DNA of 27,088 nt, taken from NCBI GenBank assembly GCA_934183325.1, contig CAKPSH010000019.1, positions 1 through 27,088 of the forward strand. Direction: 5' to 3'. The stretch comes from an uncultured Clostridia bacterium. Its GTDB lineage: Bacteria; Bacillota; Clostridia; TANB77; CAG-508. Made by a program: the position numbers and the translations under genes. The notes under the pieces were generated by a model. It saw nothing but the letters and a program-made list of their open reading frames with translations. It did not search any database and was not told where the DNA came from. Of the stretch, positions 15,903-22,985 are shown piece by piece (the stretch's first letter is position 1; each line of letters opens with the position of its first letter).

Positions 15903-15925
15903 ATAGTATGACACTATGCATATGC
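15903..15925. promoter_or_regulatory. Operator-like dyads at the transcription start
   Basis: ATAGT (15903-15907) and ACTAT (15913-15917) around a 5-base spacer, directly followed by the palindrome GCATATGC (15918-15925). They cover the expected start of transcription, the usual place for a repressor site. No regulator gene is adjacent. Confidence 0.35.
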
Positions 15926-15978
15926 AAAATGTGTTGTGCTAAAAAACAAAAATAACAAAAAAGAGGAGAAAAAAAACA

Positions 15979-17673
15979 ATGATCAACTTTGGAAAAATGT
16001 TCGCAAACAAGGAAAACAACAGCAAGCAGAGGATTATCCACATGGAGGCAATGGCACGGAGCAATGAAAAGGCTCTTGTAGAGTTCTACCATGAGCTGGT
16101 TCCTGGCGATAATTCGGGAACTATCAATATCCCGAAGATTGTATCGGGATTTGACTGCTACATGGAAAGTATCGGCGAACGCAATTTCCTGCAGGTGCTG
16201 AAGCACTTTGGGTATGGCGTAAAAAACTCGAAAAAATGTCCGAATATCAACGAACTGATGGGAGGCATCCGAACTGTAAAAAATGCCATGTACTATCTTG
16301 ACAGCTTTGAAGAGCTGGTCAAGGATATGGCAAGTATGGTTGAAGGAGCTCCTAAAGGCATGGATGAGCTGACAAAGATGAAGGTTTTCAGAATGTATCT
16401 GAATATCTTCAGCGGAGCACAGTTCTTTAAGGAAGAATTCTTCAATATGCCTGGTACGGCATATCCGGCGATGAACACATCGATTTTTTCCGATTTAAAC
16501 AAAATCGGAGTGAACCCTGAACAGATTCTTTTGCTATTCAAGTATGCTCAGACGGAGAAAGGCAAGAACGTAATTCCTTTGGACGGCAAGGTACGGTATT
16601 CTGGAATTATGTATCAGCTGAACCGGCTGGACAAAAAGACCAGAAAAGAGGTGCTCCAGGTTTGTGAATTGGAAGAAAGAGATGGAGTGCTTTGCTCTGT
16701 TAACAAGAACATTCCGAATCTCACCTTCCAGAATATTCGCAGCTTGAAGTGCCGGATTTTCCCGAAGCTTCCTTATACCTGCTTTGACACATTTGTGTAC
16801 GAGCACTATTATAAGGACATCCAGTTTTCTGATGCTTTCAACATTATGTGGGCAGGAGCTGTTCGCACTGTAGAAAATTGCCCTGTTGAAAAGCGTGAAA
16901 TGAATTACAGCGAAAATGGCTCCAAACTGAGTCAGAAAATGCTGGAGTATTATCGGCCGTTTGATGATTCTCAGTTTGCCTTTAGTGGACAGTGGGAAGC
17001 CGATATGTATCTGGAGCTCTTTGAGTATATGGCTTCTGAAGACATTATGCTCAAAGGACAGGGAATTAACCTGGAAACGGGAATGGAGACCCAGCATGAT
17101 TTCTCAGTGAGAATGTATAGGGGGGCAATGAATTACTTGCTTGAACGAGGCAAACTCAATAACAAGAGTGACATAGGGAAAACTATCAATGAGGTGGAAA
17201 GATTGGCATTGAATCCGAGCTATGAAAAAGCTTTGAAGCTGTATGCTTCTGGAAACATGAGCACAGAGGAAATGGCAGAAATTGTGGAGACTGTGAAAAT
17301 TCCAGAATTTCTCTCTAAGGCTTCGCCTGAAGTGCTTGAGTTTGTCAAGACAACTTTCCAGAAGGAACTTGACGATTTCTCTGATGGAAAGCTTGATGAG
17401 GAGGAGTTCAAGAAAGCGATTGGCTTCAAGAACGAGTTCACCTACATGCTGAACATCGATACAGTCGAAGGACAGGTTATTGAGGGGGTGCTTTCGGATT
17501 TCAAGAAAATCCCTGACAGAACCAAGTCCGCCAAAGAGATGAGGAAAGCAAAATTTGCTGTGCTTTTCTACTGCTTTTTGGTGGAAAGAGGTATCAAGTG
17601 TGGAGCAAACCACAAGCCCTTGAAGAGGAACAAGGCATTCAAAATTGAAATCCTCAAGAAGATTGTTGCATAA
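15979..17673 (+). CDS. Orphan 564-residue protein of unknown function, probably horizontally acquired
   Basis: I do not recognise the family. The product is soluble, largely alpha-helical by composition, with no signal peptide or membrane span. The only weak motif is DDFSDGKLDEEEF (~456-470), which resembles an EF-hand loop but lacks the position-3 ligand. The C-terminus is basic (HKPLKRNKAFKIEILKKIVA). Base and codon use differ sharply from every neighbour: CTG, GGC, CGG, ATC and AAG are common here and rare elsewhere in the window. It has its own strong promoter, SD (AGAGGAG, 15962-15968) and GC-rich terminator, so it is a self-contained unit between the protease and mraZ. Open antisense frames come from its base composition. 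Transfer from a higher-GC Clostridia relative or a mobile element is the best explanation; a defence or phage-related cargo role is possible but unproven. Confidence 0.85.
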   Translation: MINFGKMFANKENNSKQRIIHMEAMARSNEKALVEFYHELVPGDNSGTINIPKIVSGFDCYMESIGERNFLQVLKHFGYGVKNSKKCPNINELMGGIRTVKNAMYYLDSFEELVKDMASMVEGAPKGMDELTKMKVFRMYLNIFSGAQFFKEEFFNMPGTAYPAMNTSIFSDLNKIGVNPEQILLLFKYAQTEKGKNVIPLDGKVRYSGIMYQLNRLDKKTRKEVLQVCELEERDGVLCSVNKNIPNLTFQNIRSLKCRIFPKLPYTCFDTFVYEHYYKDIQFSDAFNIMWAGAVRTVENCPVEKREMNYSENGSKLSQKMLEYYRPFDDSQFAFSGQWEADMYLELFEYMASEDIMLKGQGINLETGMETQHDFSVRMYRGAMNYLLERGKLNNKSDIGKTINEVERLALNPSYEKALKLYASGNMSTEEMAEIVETVKIPEFLSKASPEVLEFVKTTFQKELDDFSDGKLDEEEFKKAIGFKNEFTYMLNIDTVEGQVIEGVLSDFKKIPDRTKSAKEMRKAKFAVLFYCFLVERGIKCGANHKPLKRNKAFKIEILKKIVA

Positions 17674-17705
17674 TTGAATGTAATAATTTTCGAATAGCAC
17701 AACAC

Positions 17706-17741
17706 GTCCCCCTGACTGATTTTCAGTCAGGGGGACTTTTC
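17706..17741 (+). terminator. GC-rich intrinsic terminator of the orphan gene
   Basis: A perfect 14-bp stem (17706-17719 / 17723-17736, GTCCCCCTGACTGA on the left), a TTT loop, then TTTT. It is far more GC-rich than other terminators here and probably arrived with the gene. Confidence 0.92.
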
Positions 17742-18014
17742 TAATTATATGAAAAAACATAATATAGTTAAGTATTAGAAAAAATTTTGTAATAAATAAT
17801 TGTTATTATGTTTAATAACTCTGAGTAATATAAGATAAGTAAATAAAAAAATATTTATTTTATTATGAAATATAAAATAAATATAATAAATTGACATACG
17901 AACAAAAGTTCAAATTGCAAAAAAGCTAACTATACCCCAATATTATTAATGTCAAATTTTATTATTTTATATATCTCAATTGACAAAAAAATTAAAGAAA
18001 TTACTGAAAAAGTA
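17742..18014. other. AT-rich gene-free stretch before mraZ
   Basis: About 270 bases, stop-rich in all frames, no credible gene. It holds TTGACA hexamers at 17891 and 17980 without matching -10 boxes, and one LexA-like palindrome at 17899. Confidence 0.6.
17899..17912. promoter_or_regulatory. LexA/DinR-like box
   Basis: CGAACAAAAGTTCA fits the Gram-positive SOS-box core CGAAC-N4-GTTC except at the last base, and sits 2 bases after a TTGACA hexamer. No -10 or gene is seen directly after it, so function is uncertain. Confidence 0.3.
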
Positions 18015-18043
18015 TTGCAATTTAAAAAGAGTTATATTAAAAT
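18015..18043 (+). promoter_or_regulatory. Promoter of the mraZ-rsmH-ftsL operon
   Basis: TTGCAA (18015-18020), a 17-base spacer and TAAAAT (18038-18043). Transcription would start near 18050, right before the MraZ box array. Confidence 0.6.
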
Positions 18044-18051
18044 GTTTCTGT

Positions 18052-18115
18052 AGTGGAGAAAAGTGGAGTAAAGTGCCACAAAGTGAAAGTTGGTGAAATA
18101 AAGTGTTTATCGGTG
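18052..18115 (+). promoter_or_regulatory. MraZ operator: seven (A/G)GTG boxes at exact 10-bp spacing
   Basis: (A/G)GTG occurs at 18052, 18062, 18072, 18082, 18092, 18102 and 18112. The first two boxes are AGTGGAG, matching the GTGG core known for MraZ sites. The sixth contains the GTG start codon and the seventh lies inside the gene. MraZ is known to bind short direct repeats at about one-turn spacing and repress its own operon. Confidence 0.8.
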
Positions 18116-18534
18116 AATATGAACATTCTGTAGATACAAAAGGAAGAGTAATAATGCCAGCTAAGTTAAGAGAAGAAATAGGAGAAAAATTCATAATAAC
18201 TAAAGGACTTGACAAATGCCTATTTGCTTACTCAAAAGAAGAATGGTCAAATTTTGAAGAAAAACTAAAAGCACTACCACTAACAAATAAAAATGCAAGA
18301 GACTTTGTTAGATTTTTTCTATCAGGAGCTGTTGAATGTGAAATAGACAAACAAGGGAGATTTCTAATTCCAAATAATTTAAGAACATATGCAAACTTGG
18401 ATAAAGAAATAGTAACTATTGGAGTAGGAACAAGACTAGAAATTTGGAACAGGGATGATTGGAAAAAATATAGCAGTGAAGAAAATATATCAGCTGATGA
18501 AATTGCAGAAAATATGACAATGCTAGGTATATAA
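18103..18534 (+). CDS. mraZ: Transcriptional regulator MraZ
   Basis: 143 residues with two AbrB-like SpoVT/MraZ half-domains: MFIGEYEHSVDTKGRVIMPAKLRE at the N-terminus and SGAVECEIDKQGRFLIPNNLR near the middle, both carrying the D-x-(K/Q)-G-R-(V/F)-x-(M/I)-P motif. MraZ is a DNA-binding ring-forming repressor of the division and cell-wall (dcw) cluster, and this gene is first in that order here. The GTG start at 18103 gives the exact family N-terminus. There is no strong SD; the upstream sequence is occupied by operator repeats, so translation may be weak. A hairpin at 18643 separates it from rsmH. Confidence 0.97.
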   Translation: MFIGEYEHSVDTKGRVIMPAKLREEIGEKFIITKGLDKCLFAYSKEEWSNFEEKLKALPLTNKNARDFVRFFLSGAVECEIDKQGRFLIPNNLRTYANLDKEIVTIGVGTRLEIWNRDDWKKYSSEENISADEIAENMTMLGI

Positions 18535-18642
18535 CCTTCCAAAAGAAGTTTATATAGATACACAAAAGAAAATAAAATAAACAAAAGTTATAAAAGAAAT
18601 GCCAAGGAAGTATTAAGATATACATAAGAAATAATGAGAGAA

Positions 18643-18677
18643 ATACAGTTGGTATTGACTAATAATACCAACTGTGT
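18643..18677 (+). terminator. Hairpin between mraZ and rsmH (attenuator or partial terminator)
   Basis: A perfect 12-bp stem ACAGTTGGTATT (18645-18656) / AATACCAACTGT (18664-18675), a 7-base loop, with one further G-T and one A-T pair. The 3' side is GTATTATTATG rather than a T-tract, so it may reduce read-through or process the mRNA rather than fully terminate. Confidence 0.6.
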
Positions 18678-18686
18678 ATTATTATG

Positions 18687-18732
18687 AAAGTCATTAAAAA
18701 ATAATGAGTTTTCTTAGAAAATATTATTCTTT
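18687..18732. repeat. Intergenic repeat copy B (partner at 11131-11177)
   Basis: Same ~46-base unit as copy A. Here it contains the stem TCATTA/TAATGA and the hairpin TTTTC-TTA-GAAAA, and it ends at the SD of rsmH. Confidence 0.45.
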
Positions 18733-18746
18733 AAGGAGAATATAAA

Positions 18747-19679
18747 GTGGAATTTAAACATAAACCAGTATTATTAGAAGAATGTATTGAAAATTTAAAC
18801 ATTAATCCTGATGGTATCTATGTAGATGGAACGCTTGGAGGAGCAGGTCATAGTTTTGAAATAGCAAAAAGATTATCTTCAAAAGGAATGTTAATAGGAA
18901 TTGACAGAGATGAAGATGCTTTAAAAGCAGCAAAGAAAAAACTAAAAGAATTCAACAATGTACAATATGTACACGGAAATCATGATGAAATCAAAGAAAT
19001 TCTAGAACAGCTAAAAATAGATGGAGTAGATGGTGTACTATTAGATTTAGGTGTTTCATCATATCAATTAGATGAAAGAAATAGAGGCTTTAGCTATATG
19101 TCAGAAGATAGTGTACTAGACATGAGAATGGATAGAACACAAAATTTGACAGCTAGAGATATAGTAAATAATTATTCTGAGTTAGAATTAGCAAATATAA
19201 TATTTGAATATGGTGAGGACAAATTTGCTAGAAGTATTGCAAAAAAAATATGTGAGTACAGAGAAAATAAAATTATAGAAACAACAGGAGAATTAGTAAA
19301 AATTATAGAAACAGCAGTACCAGGATATGCAAAAAAAGATGGACATCCAGCAAAAAAAACATTCCAAGCAATTAGAATTGAAGTAAATGATGAAATTAAA
19401 CCATTATACAATACAATAAATAATACAATAGATATATTAAATACAAAAGGAAGATTATGTGTAATAACATTTCATTCTTTAGAAGACAGGGCAGTAAAAA
19501 AAGCTTTTCAAGAAGCAAATGGAAAATGCACTTGTCCACCAGACTTACCATATTGTATATGCGGAGCAAAGTCTAAAGGAAAGATTATTACACGAAAACC
19601 TATAATACCAACAGATGCGGAAAAAGAAAAAAATTCTAGAGCTAAAAGTGCTAAATTAAGAGTTTTTGAAAGAAAATAA
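18747..19679 (+). CDS. rsmH: 16S rRNA (cytosine(1402)-N(4))-methyltransferase RsmH
   Basis: 310 residues, the usual family length. It starts with HKPVLLEECIENL, then the SAM-binding motif VDGTLGGAGHS (~26-36), GIDRDEDAL, LLDLGVSSYQLD (~98-109), RGFSYMSEDSVLDMRMD, and the C-terminal ITFHSLEDRAVKKAF followed by a Cys cluster (CTCPPDLPYCICG). The enzyme methylates N4 of C1402 in the decoding centre of 16S rRNA using S-adenosylmethionine. The GTG start has the SD AAGGAG (18733-18738), 8 bases away. It is the second dcw gene, followed 21 bases later by the ftsL-like gene. Confidence 0.98.
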   Translation: MEFKHKPVLLEECIENLNINPDGIYVDGTLGGAGHSFEIAKRLSSKGMLIGIDRDEDALKAAKKKLKEFNNVQYVHGNHDEIKEILEQLKIDGVDGVLLDLGVSSYQLDERNRGFSYMSEDSVLDMRMDRTQNLTARDIVNNYSELELANIIFEYGEDKFARSIAKKICEYRENKIIETTGELVKIIETAVPGYAKKDGHPAKKTFQAIRIEVNDEIKPLYNTINNTIDILNTKGRLCVITFHSLEDRAVKKAFQEANGKCTCPPDLPYCICGAKSKGKIITRKPIIPTDAEKEKNSRAKSAKLRVFERK

Positions 19680-19700
19680 CTAAGGAAAGGGGGAAGTACC

Positions 19701-20189
19701 TTGGCAAGATATCAGTATGAAACTAGTCCGAGAAAAGTAAAGCCAAATTATGAACAAAATAGGAAAAAGGCTAAGAAAACAATTGTAAACAAGAAGAATG
19801 AACAAAAAGAAATAAAAAGAAAAAAAGCTAAAGAAAGATTAAAAATGATAATAATGGTTATCATTGGATTTAGTGCTTTTTTTGCTATTGTTTATAGAAA
19901 TGCTATAATAGAAACAAAACATGCAAAGGTACAAACTCTAAAAAGCGATTTAGCAATAATAAAAAAAGAAAATGAACAATTAGAAGCAAATGTAGAAAGC
20001 AGTTTAAATTTAAAAGCAGTACAAGAAGAAGCAGAAAAACAGATGGGAATGAAAGCTCTTTCATCTGATCAAATTGAATACATTAATTTACCTAAAAATG
20101 ACTATGTAGAAGCAAGTGTAAGTACAGAGGAAGTAAGTCAAAATTATTTACAAAAAATATGGAAATTTGTAAAAAAATTAATAAAATAA
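19701..20189 (+). CDS. ftsL: FtsL-like cell division protein
   Basis: 162 residues with a TTG start behind the long purine SD AAGGAAAGGGGG. The very basic cytoplasmic N-terminus (~1-48) is followed by one span (~49-67, MIIMVIIGFSAFFAIVY) and a short extracellular leucine-zipper coiled coil (~75-115, VQTLKSDLAIIKKENEQLEANVES), ending IEYINLPKNDYVE. This is the FtsL/DivIC pattern; gene order directly after rsmH makes FtsL the likely identity, since sequence alone cannot separate the two. It would work in the FtsL-DivIC-FtsQ complex that activates septal wall synthesis. The gene ends in a strong terminator, so the usual cotranscription with a downstream PBP is lost here. Confidence 0.85.
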   Translation: MARYQYETSPRKVKPNYEQNRKKAKKTIVNKKNEQKEIKRKKAKERLKMIIMVIIGFSAFFAIVYRNAIIETKHAKVQTLKSDLAIIKKENEQLEANVESSLNLKAVQEEAEKQMGMKALSSDQIEYINLPKNDYVEASVSTEEVSQNYLQKIWKFVKKLIK

Positions 20190-20232
20190 AAAATCTCAAA
20201 GCCATTCAAGAGGAATGCTTTGAGATTTTTTT
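20188..20232 (+). terminator. Strong intrinsic terminator after ftsL
   Basis: A 12-bp stem AAATCTCAAAGC (20191-20202) / GCTTTGAGATTT (20217-20228), with an inner ATTC/GAAT stem and a bulged C, then a run of T. It is only 53 bases before the next start codon, so it may also act as a leader attenuator for that gene. Confidence 0.9.
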
Positions 20233-20254
20233 ATAAGTAATTTAAAGAAAGGAG

Positions 20255-20278
20255 TGTATAATTAGTAGTAATTATACA
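20255..20278 (+). promoter_or_regulatory. Stem-loop between SD and start codon of the P-type ATPase
   Basis: Perfect 10-bp arms TGTATAATTA (20255-20264) / TAATTATACA (20269-20278) with the loop GTAG. The SD AAAGGAG (20248-20254) is directly upstream and the ATG is 6 bases downstream, so folding would bring the SD to normal spacing. Confidence 0.6.
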
Positions 20279-20284
20279 ATAAAA

Positions 20285-22918
20285 ATGATTAGATTATTTT
20301 TTATAAAAAACAAACTAAAAAACAAAAAATTAATAAAAAATGATGATGCACTTTTAAAAAAGTACACAGAAATATCAAAACAAAATAAAGATGAAATATT
20401 AAAAGAATATGACACAAATATAGAAAAAGGATTAAACTCAAAACAAGTAGATAATACTCTTGGAAAAGAAGGAAAAAATATAGTTGTAAAAGAGGAAAAA
20501 CATTCCTGGTTATATTTCTTTATAAATTCCTTTAAAGATAAATTTATTCTGATATTAGTAATATTAGCAGTAATAAATAAAGTTGTAGGAGATGATAATT
20601 TAGGTTCTATTATAATATTAGCAATAGGATTTGTAAGCTCAATGATAAAATTCTTTCAAGATTATTCTACATATAAGTTTAATCAAAAATTAAAAAGTAA
20701 ATTGTTTTCTACAGCAACAGTATTGAGAAATGGAAAAGAGAAAACAATAAAAACAGAAGAAGTAGTAAAAGGAGATATAGTTCATCTAAATGCAGGAGCA
20801 ATTATTCCAGCAGATATAAGAATAATAGAAAGCAAAGATTTATTTTTGAACCAATCAGTTTTTACAGGAGAAAGTGCACCAATAGAAAAAACTGAAAATA
20901 ATAAATCAACGTCTGAAATATTTTCAATATCAAATATATGTCTAATGGGAACAAGTGTAATAAGTGGAAAAGCAACTGGAGTTGTTGTTAACACAGGATT
21001 TTCAACATACCTTGGAAACATGGGAAAACAGATAGACAATAAAAGAGAACCAACAAATTTTGAAAAAGGAATGAATGATATAACAAAATTACTTATAAAA
21101 TACATGGTAGTAGTTTCAATAACAGTTTTTATAATATATGCTTTCATAAGAAAAGATATTTTTGAAGCAATATTATTTGCTTTATCTGTTGCTGTAGGTA
21201 TTACACCAACAATGTTACCAATGATTGTAAATGTAAATTTAACAAAAGGAACAAAAACCTTAGCTAAAAAGAAAACTCTAGTAAAAAATATTCAATCAAT
21301 TCAAAATTTAGGCGCGATAGATGTATTGTGTACAGATAAAACAGGAACCTTAACACAAGATAAAATAGTTTTACAAAAATATATAAATGTAGAGGGACAA
21401 GAGGATTTATCAATATTAGAATATGCATATTTAAATAGTTACTATGGAACTGGAATGAAAAACTTAATAGATAAAGCAGTGATTTTATATGGAAATCAAC
21501 ACGATATAAAAGAAAAAATCGAAGATTACGAAAAAATAGATGAAATACCTTTTGACTATACAAGAAAGAAAATGAGTGTGGTTGTAAAACACGAAGAACA
21601 TTATAGAATAATAACAAAAGGAGCATTGGAAGAAGTATTAAAAAGCTGTACAGAAGTAAAGATTAATGGAGAACATAAAGCAATAACACAGGAAATGATA
21701 GAAAACATAAATAATAATGCAAAAGAAATGGCGACTCAAGGAATGCAAGTTATTGCACTAGCATCAAAAAGGGAATACACAGGAAAAGGAATATTTAGTT
21801 CAGCAGATGAAAAAGATATGACATTTATAGGTTTTGTAGCATTTTTGGATCCACCAAAAAAAGATGTGAAAACTACAATAAAAAAATTAAAAGAATATGG
21901 AGTAACTACAAAAATTCTAACCGGAGATAATCAATATGCAACAGAAAATATCTCAAAATTAGTAGGAATACCAAATGAAAAAATATTGATTGGAGTAGAA
22001 GTAGACAAACTAACAGATGAAGAATTATCAAAAGAAGTAGAAAATGTAGATATATTCGCAAGAATGAATCCATTGCAAAAAGAAAGAATAATAAACATAT
22101 TAAGGAAAAACGGACATGTAGTGGGATATATGGGAGATGGTGTAAATGATGCACCATCACTACATAATGCAGATGTAGGAATATGTGTAAATACAGCAAC
22201 AGATATTGCAAAAGAAGCAAGTGATATTATTTTATTAGAGAAAAGTTTAAATGTTATCTATAACGGAGTAATAGAAGGAAGAAAAGTATATGGAAATATT
22301 ATAAAATATATGAAAATGGCTTTAAGTTCAGACTTTGGAGATGTATTTAGTATATTTATAGCAAGTATATTCTTACCATTTTTACCTCTATTACCAATAC
22401 AAATGTTAATACAAGATTTCTTATATGACTTTTCACAAATTGCTATTCCTTATGATAATGTAGACAAAGAATTTTTAATAAAACCAAAGAAATGGAATAC
22501 CAATGGACTTGGAACTTTTATGAACGTAATGGGACCAATAAGTTCTATAATAGATGTACTTGCATTTTTAGCATTTTGGTTTATACTAGGATACAATGGA
22601 ATAGAAAAAGAAACATATTTTCAAACAGCATGGTTTGTGGAATGTTTAATAAGTGAAACCTTAATAATACATTTTGTACGTACAGCAAAAATTCCATTTA
22701 TCCAATCAAAACCACATCCAATACTTATAACATTAACAAGTATAACAATAATAGGAACAATACTAACTCCAATATTATTACATAATATTTCAGCATTTCA
22801 CTTTGAAATATTACCGCCATTATATTATTTAATAGTTATTGGATTAACAATTCTATATATAGCATTGGTACAAATAGTAAAAAGAATATATATAAAACGA
22901 GAAGGCGAATGGCTATAA
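20285..22918 (+). CDS. mgtA: MgtA-type P-type ATPase (magnesium import family, P3B)
   Basis: 877 residues with the full P-type ATPase order: cation ATPase N-terminal segment (~21-70), TM1-2 (~78-125), actuator domain with TGES (194-197), TM3-4 containing VGITPTMLPMIV (like the MgtA/B signature VGLTPEMLPMIV), phosphorylation site DKTGTLT with Asp351, nucleotide domain with KGALEEV, hinge GDGVNDAP (Asp618) and a six-helix C-terminal block. All catalytic residues are intact. The LPMIV signature and IQNLGAIDVLCTDKTG favour MgtA over calcium pumps; substrate is still inferred. The Glu of TPEM is Thr here. The start lacks an SD at ordinary distance, but SD + hairpin + ATG fits. No Mg2+-sensing riboswitch is visible. 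It interrupts the dcw cluster. Confidence 0.9.
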   Translation: MIRLFFIKNKLKNKKLIKNDDALLKKYTEISKQNKDEILKEYDTNIEKGLNSKQVDNTLGKEGKNIVVKEEKHSWLYFFINSFKDKFILILVILAVINKVVGDDNLGSIIILAIGFVSSMIKFFQDYSTYKFNQKLKSKLFSTATVLRNGKEKTIKTEEVVKGDIVHLNAGAIIPADIRIIESKDLFLNQSVFTGESAPIEKTENNKSTSEIFSISNICLMGTSVISGKATGVVVNTGFSTYLGNMGKQIDNKREPTNFEKGMNDITKLLIKYMVVVSITVFIIYAFIRKDIFEAILFALSVAVGITPTMLPMIVNVNLTKGTKTLAKKKTLVKNIQSIQNLGAIDVLCTDKTGTLTQDKIVLQKYINVEGQEDLSILEYAYLNSYYGTGMKNLIDKAVILYGNQHDIKEKIEDYEKIDEIPFDYTRKKMSVVVKHEEHYRIITKGALEEVLKSCTEVKINGEHKAITQEMIENINNNAKEMATQGMQVIALASKREYTGKGIFSSADEKDMTFIGFVAFLDPPKKDVKTTIKKLKEYGVTTKILTGDNQYATENISKLVGIPNEKILIGVEVDKLTDEELSKEVENVDIFARMNPLQKERIINILRKNGHVVGYMGDGVNDAPSLHNADVGICVNTATDIAKEASDIILLEKSLNVIYNGVIEGRKVYGNIIKYMKMALSSDFGDVFSIFIASIFLPFLPLLPIQMLIQDFLYDFSQIAIPYDNVDKEFLIKPKKWNTNGLGTFMNVMGPISSIIDVLAFLAFWFILGYNGIEKETYFQTAWFVECLISETLIIHFVRTAKIPFIQSKPHPILITLTSITIIGTILTPILLHNISAFHFEILPPLYYLIVIGLTILYIALVQIVKRIYIKREGEWL

Positions 22919-22920
22919 TA

Positions 22921-22954
22921 TTAAAAGTCTGCATTTTTAAGTGCAGACTTTTAA
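22921..22954. terminator. Bidirectional terminator between the ATPase and the PBP
   Basis: A perfect 13-bp stem TTAAAAGTCTGCA (22921-22933) / TGCAGACTTTTAA (22942-22954) with an 8-base loop and A/T runs on each side, placed between convergent genes. Confidence 0.85.
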
Positions 22955-22985
22955 TGTTATAAAGATTATAAAAAAACAGAAGATT

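Noticed and set aside
16534..17760. Two long antisense open frames (187 and 218 codons) opposite the foreign gene
   Set aside because: They come from the GC-richer codon use of the sense gene, lack SD sites, and their products show no domain-like pattern.
17980..18008. Second mraZ promoter from TTGACA at 17980
   Set aside because: No acceptable -10 at 15-19 bases; the pair at 18015-18043 is better.
20190..20284. Magnesium riboswitch (M-box) upstream of mgtA
   Set aside because: The space is too short for an M-box and is filled by the ftsL terminator and the SD hairpin; no matching motif was seen.
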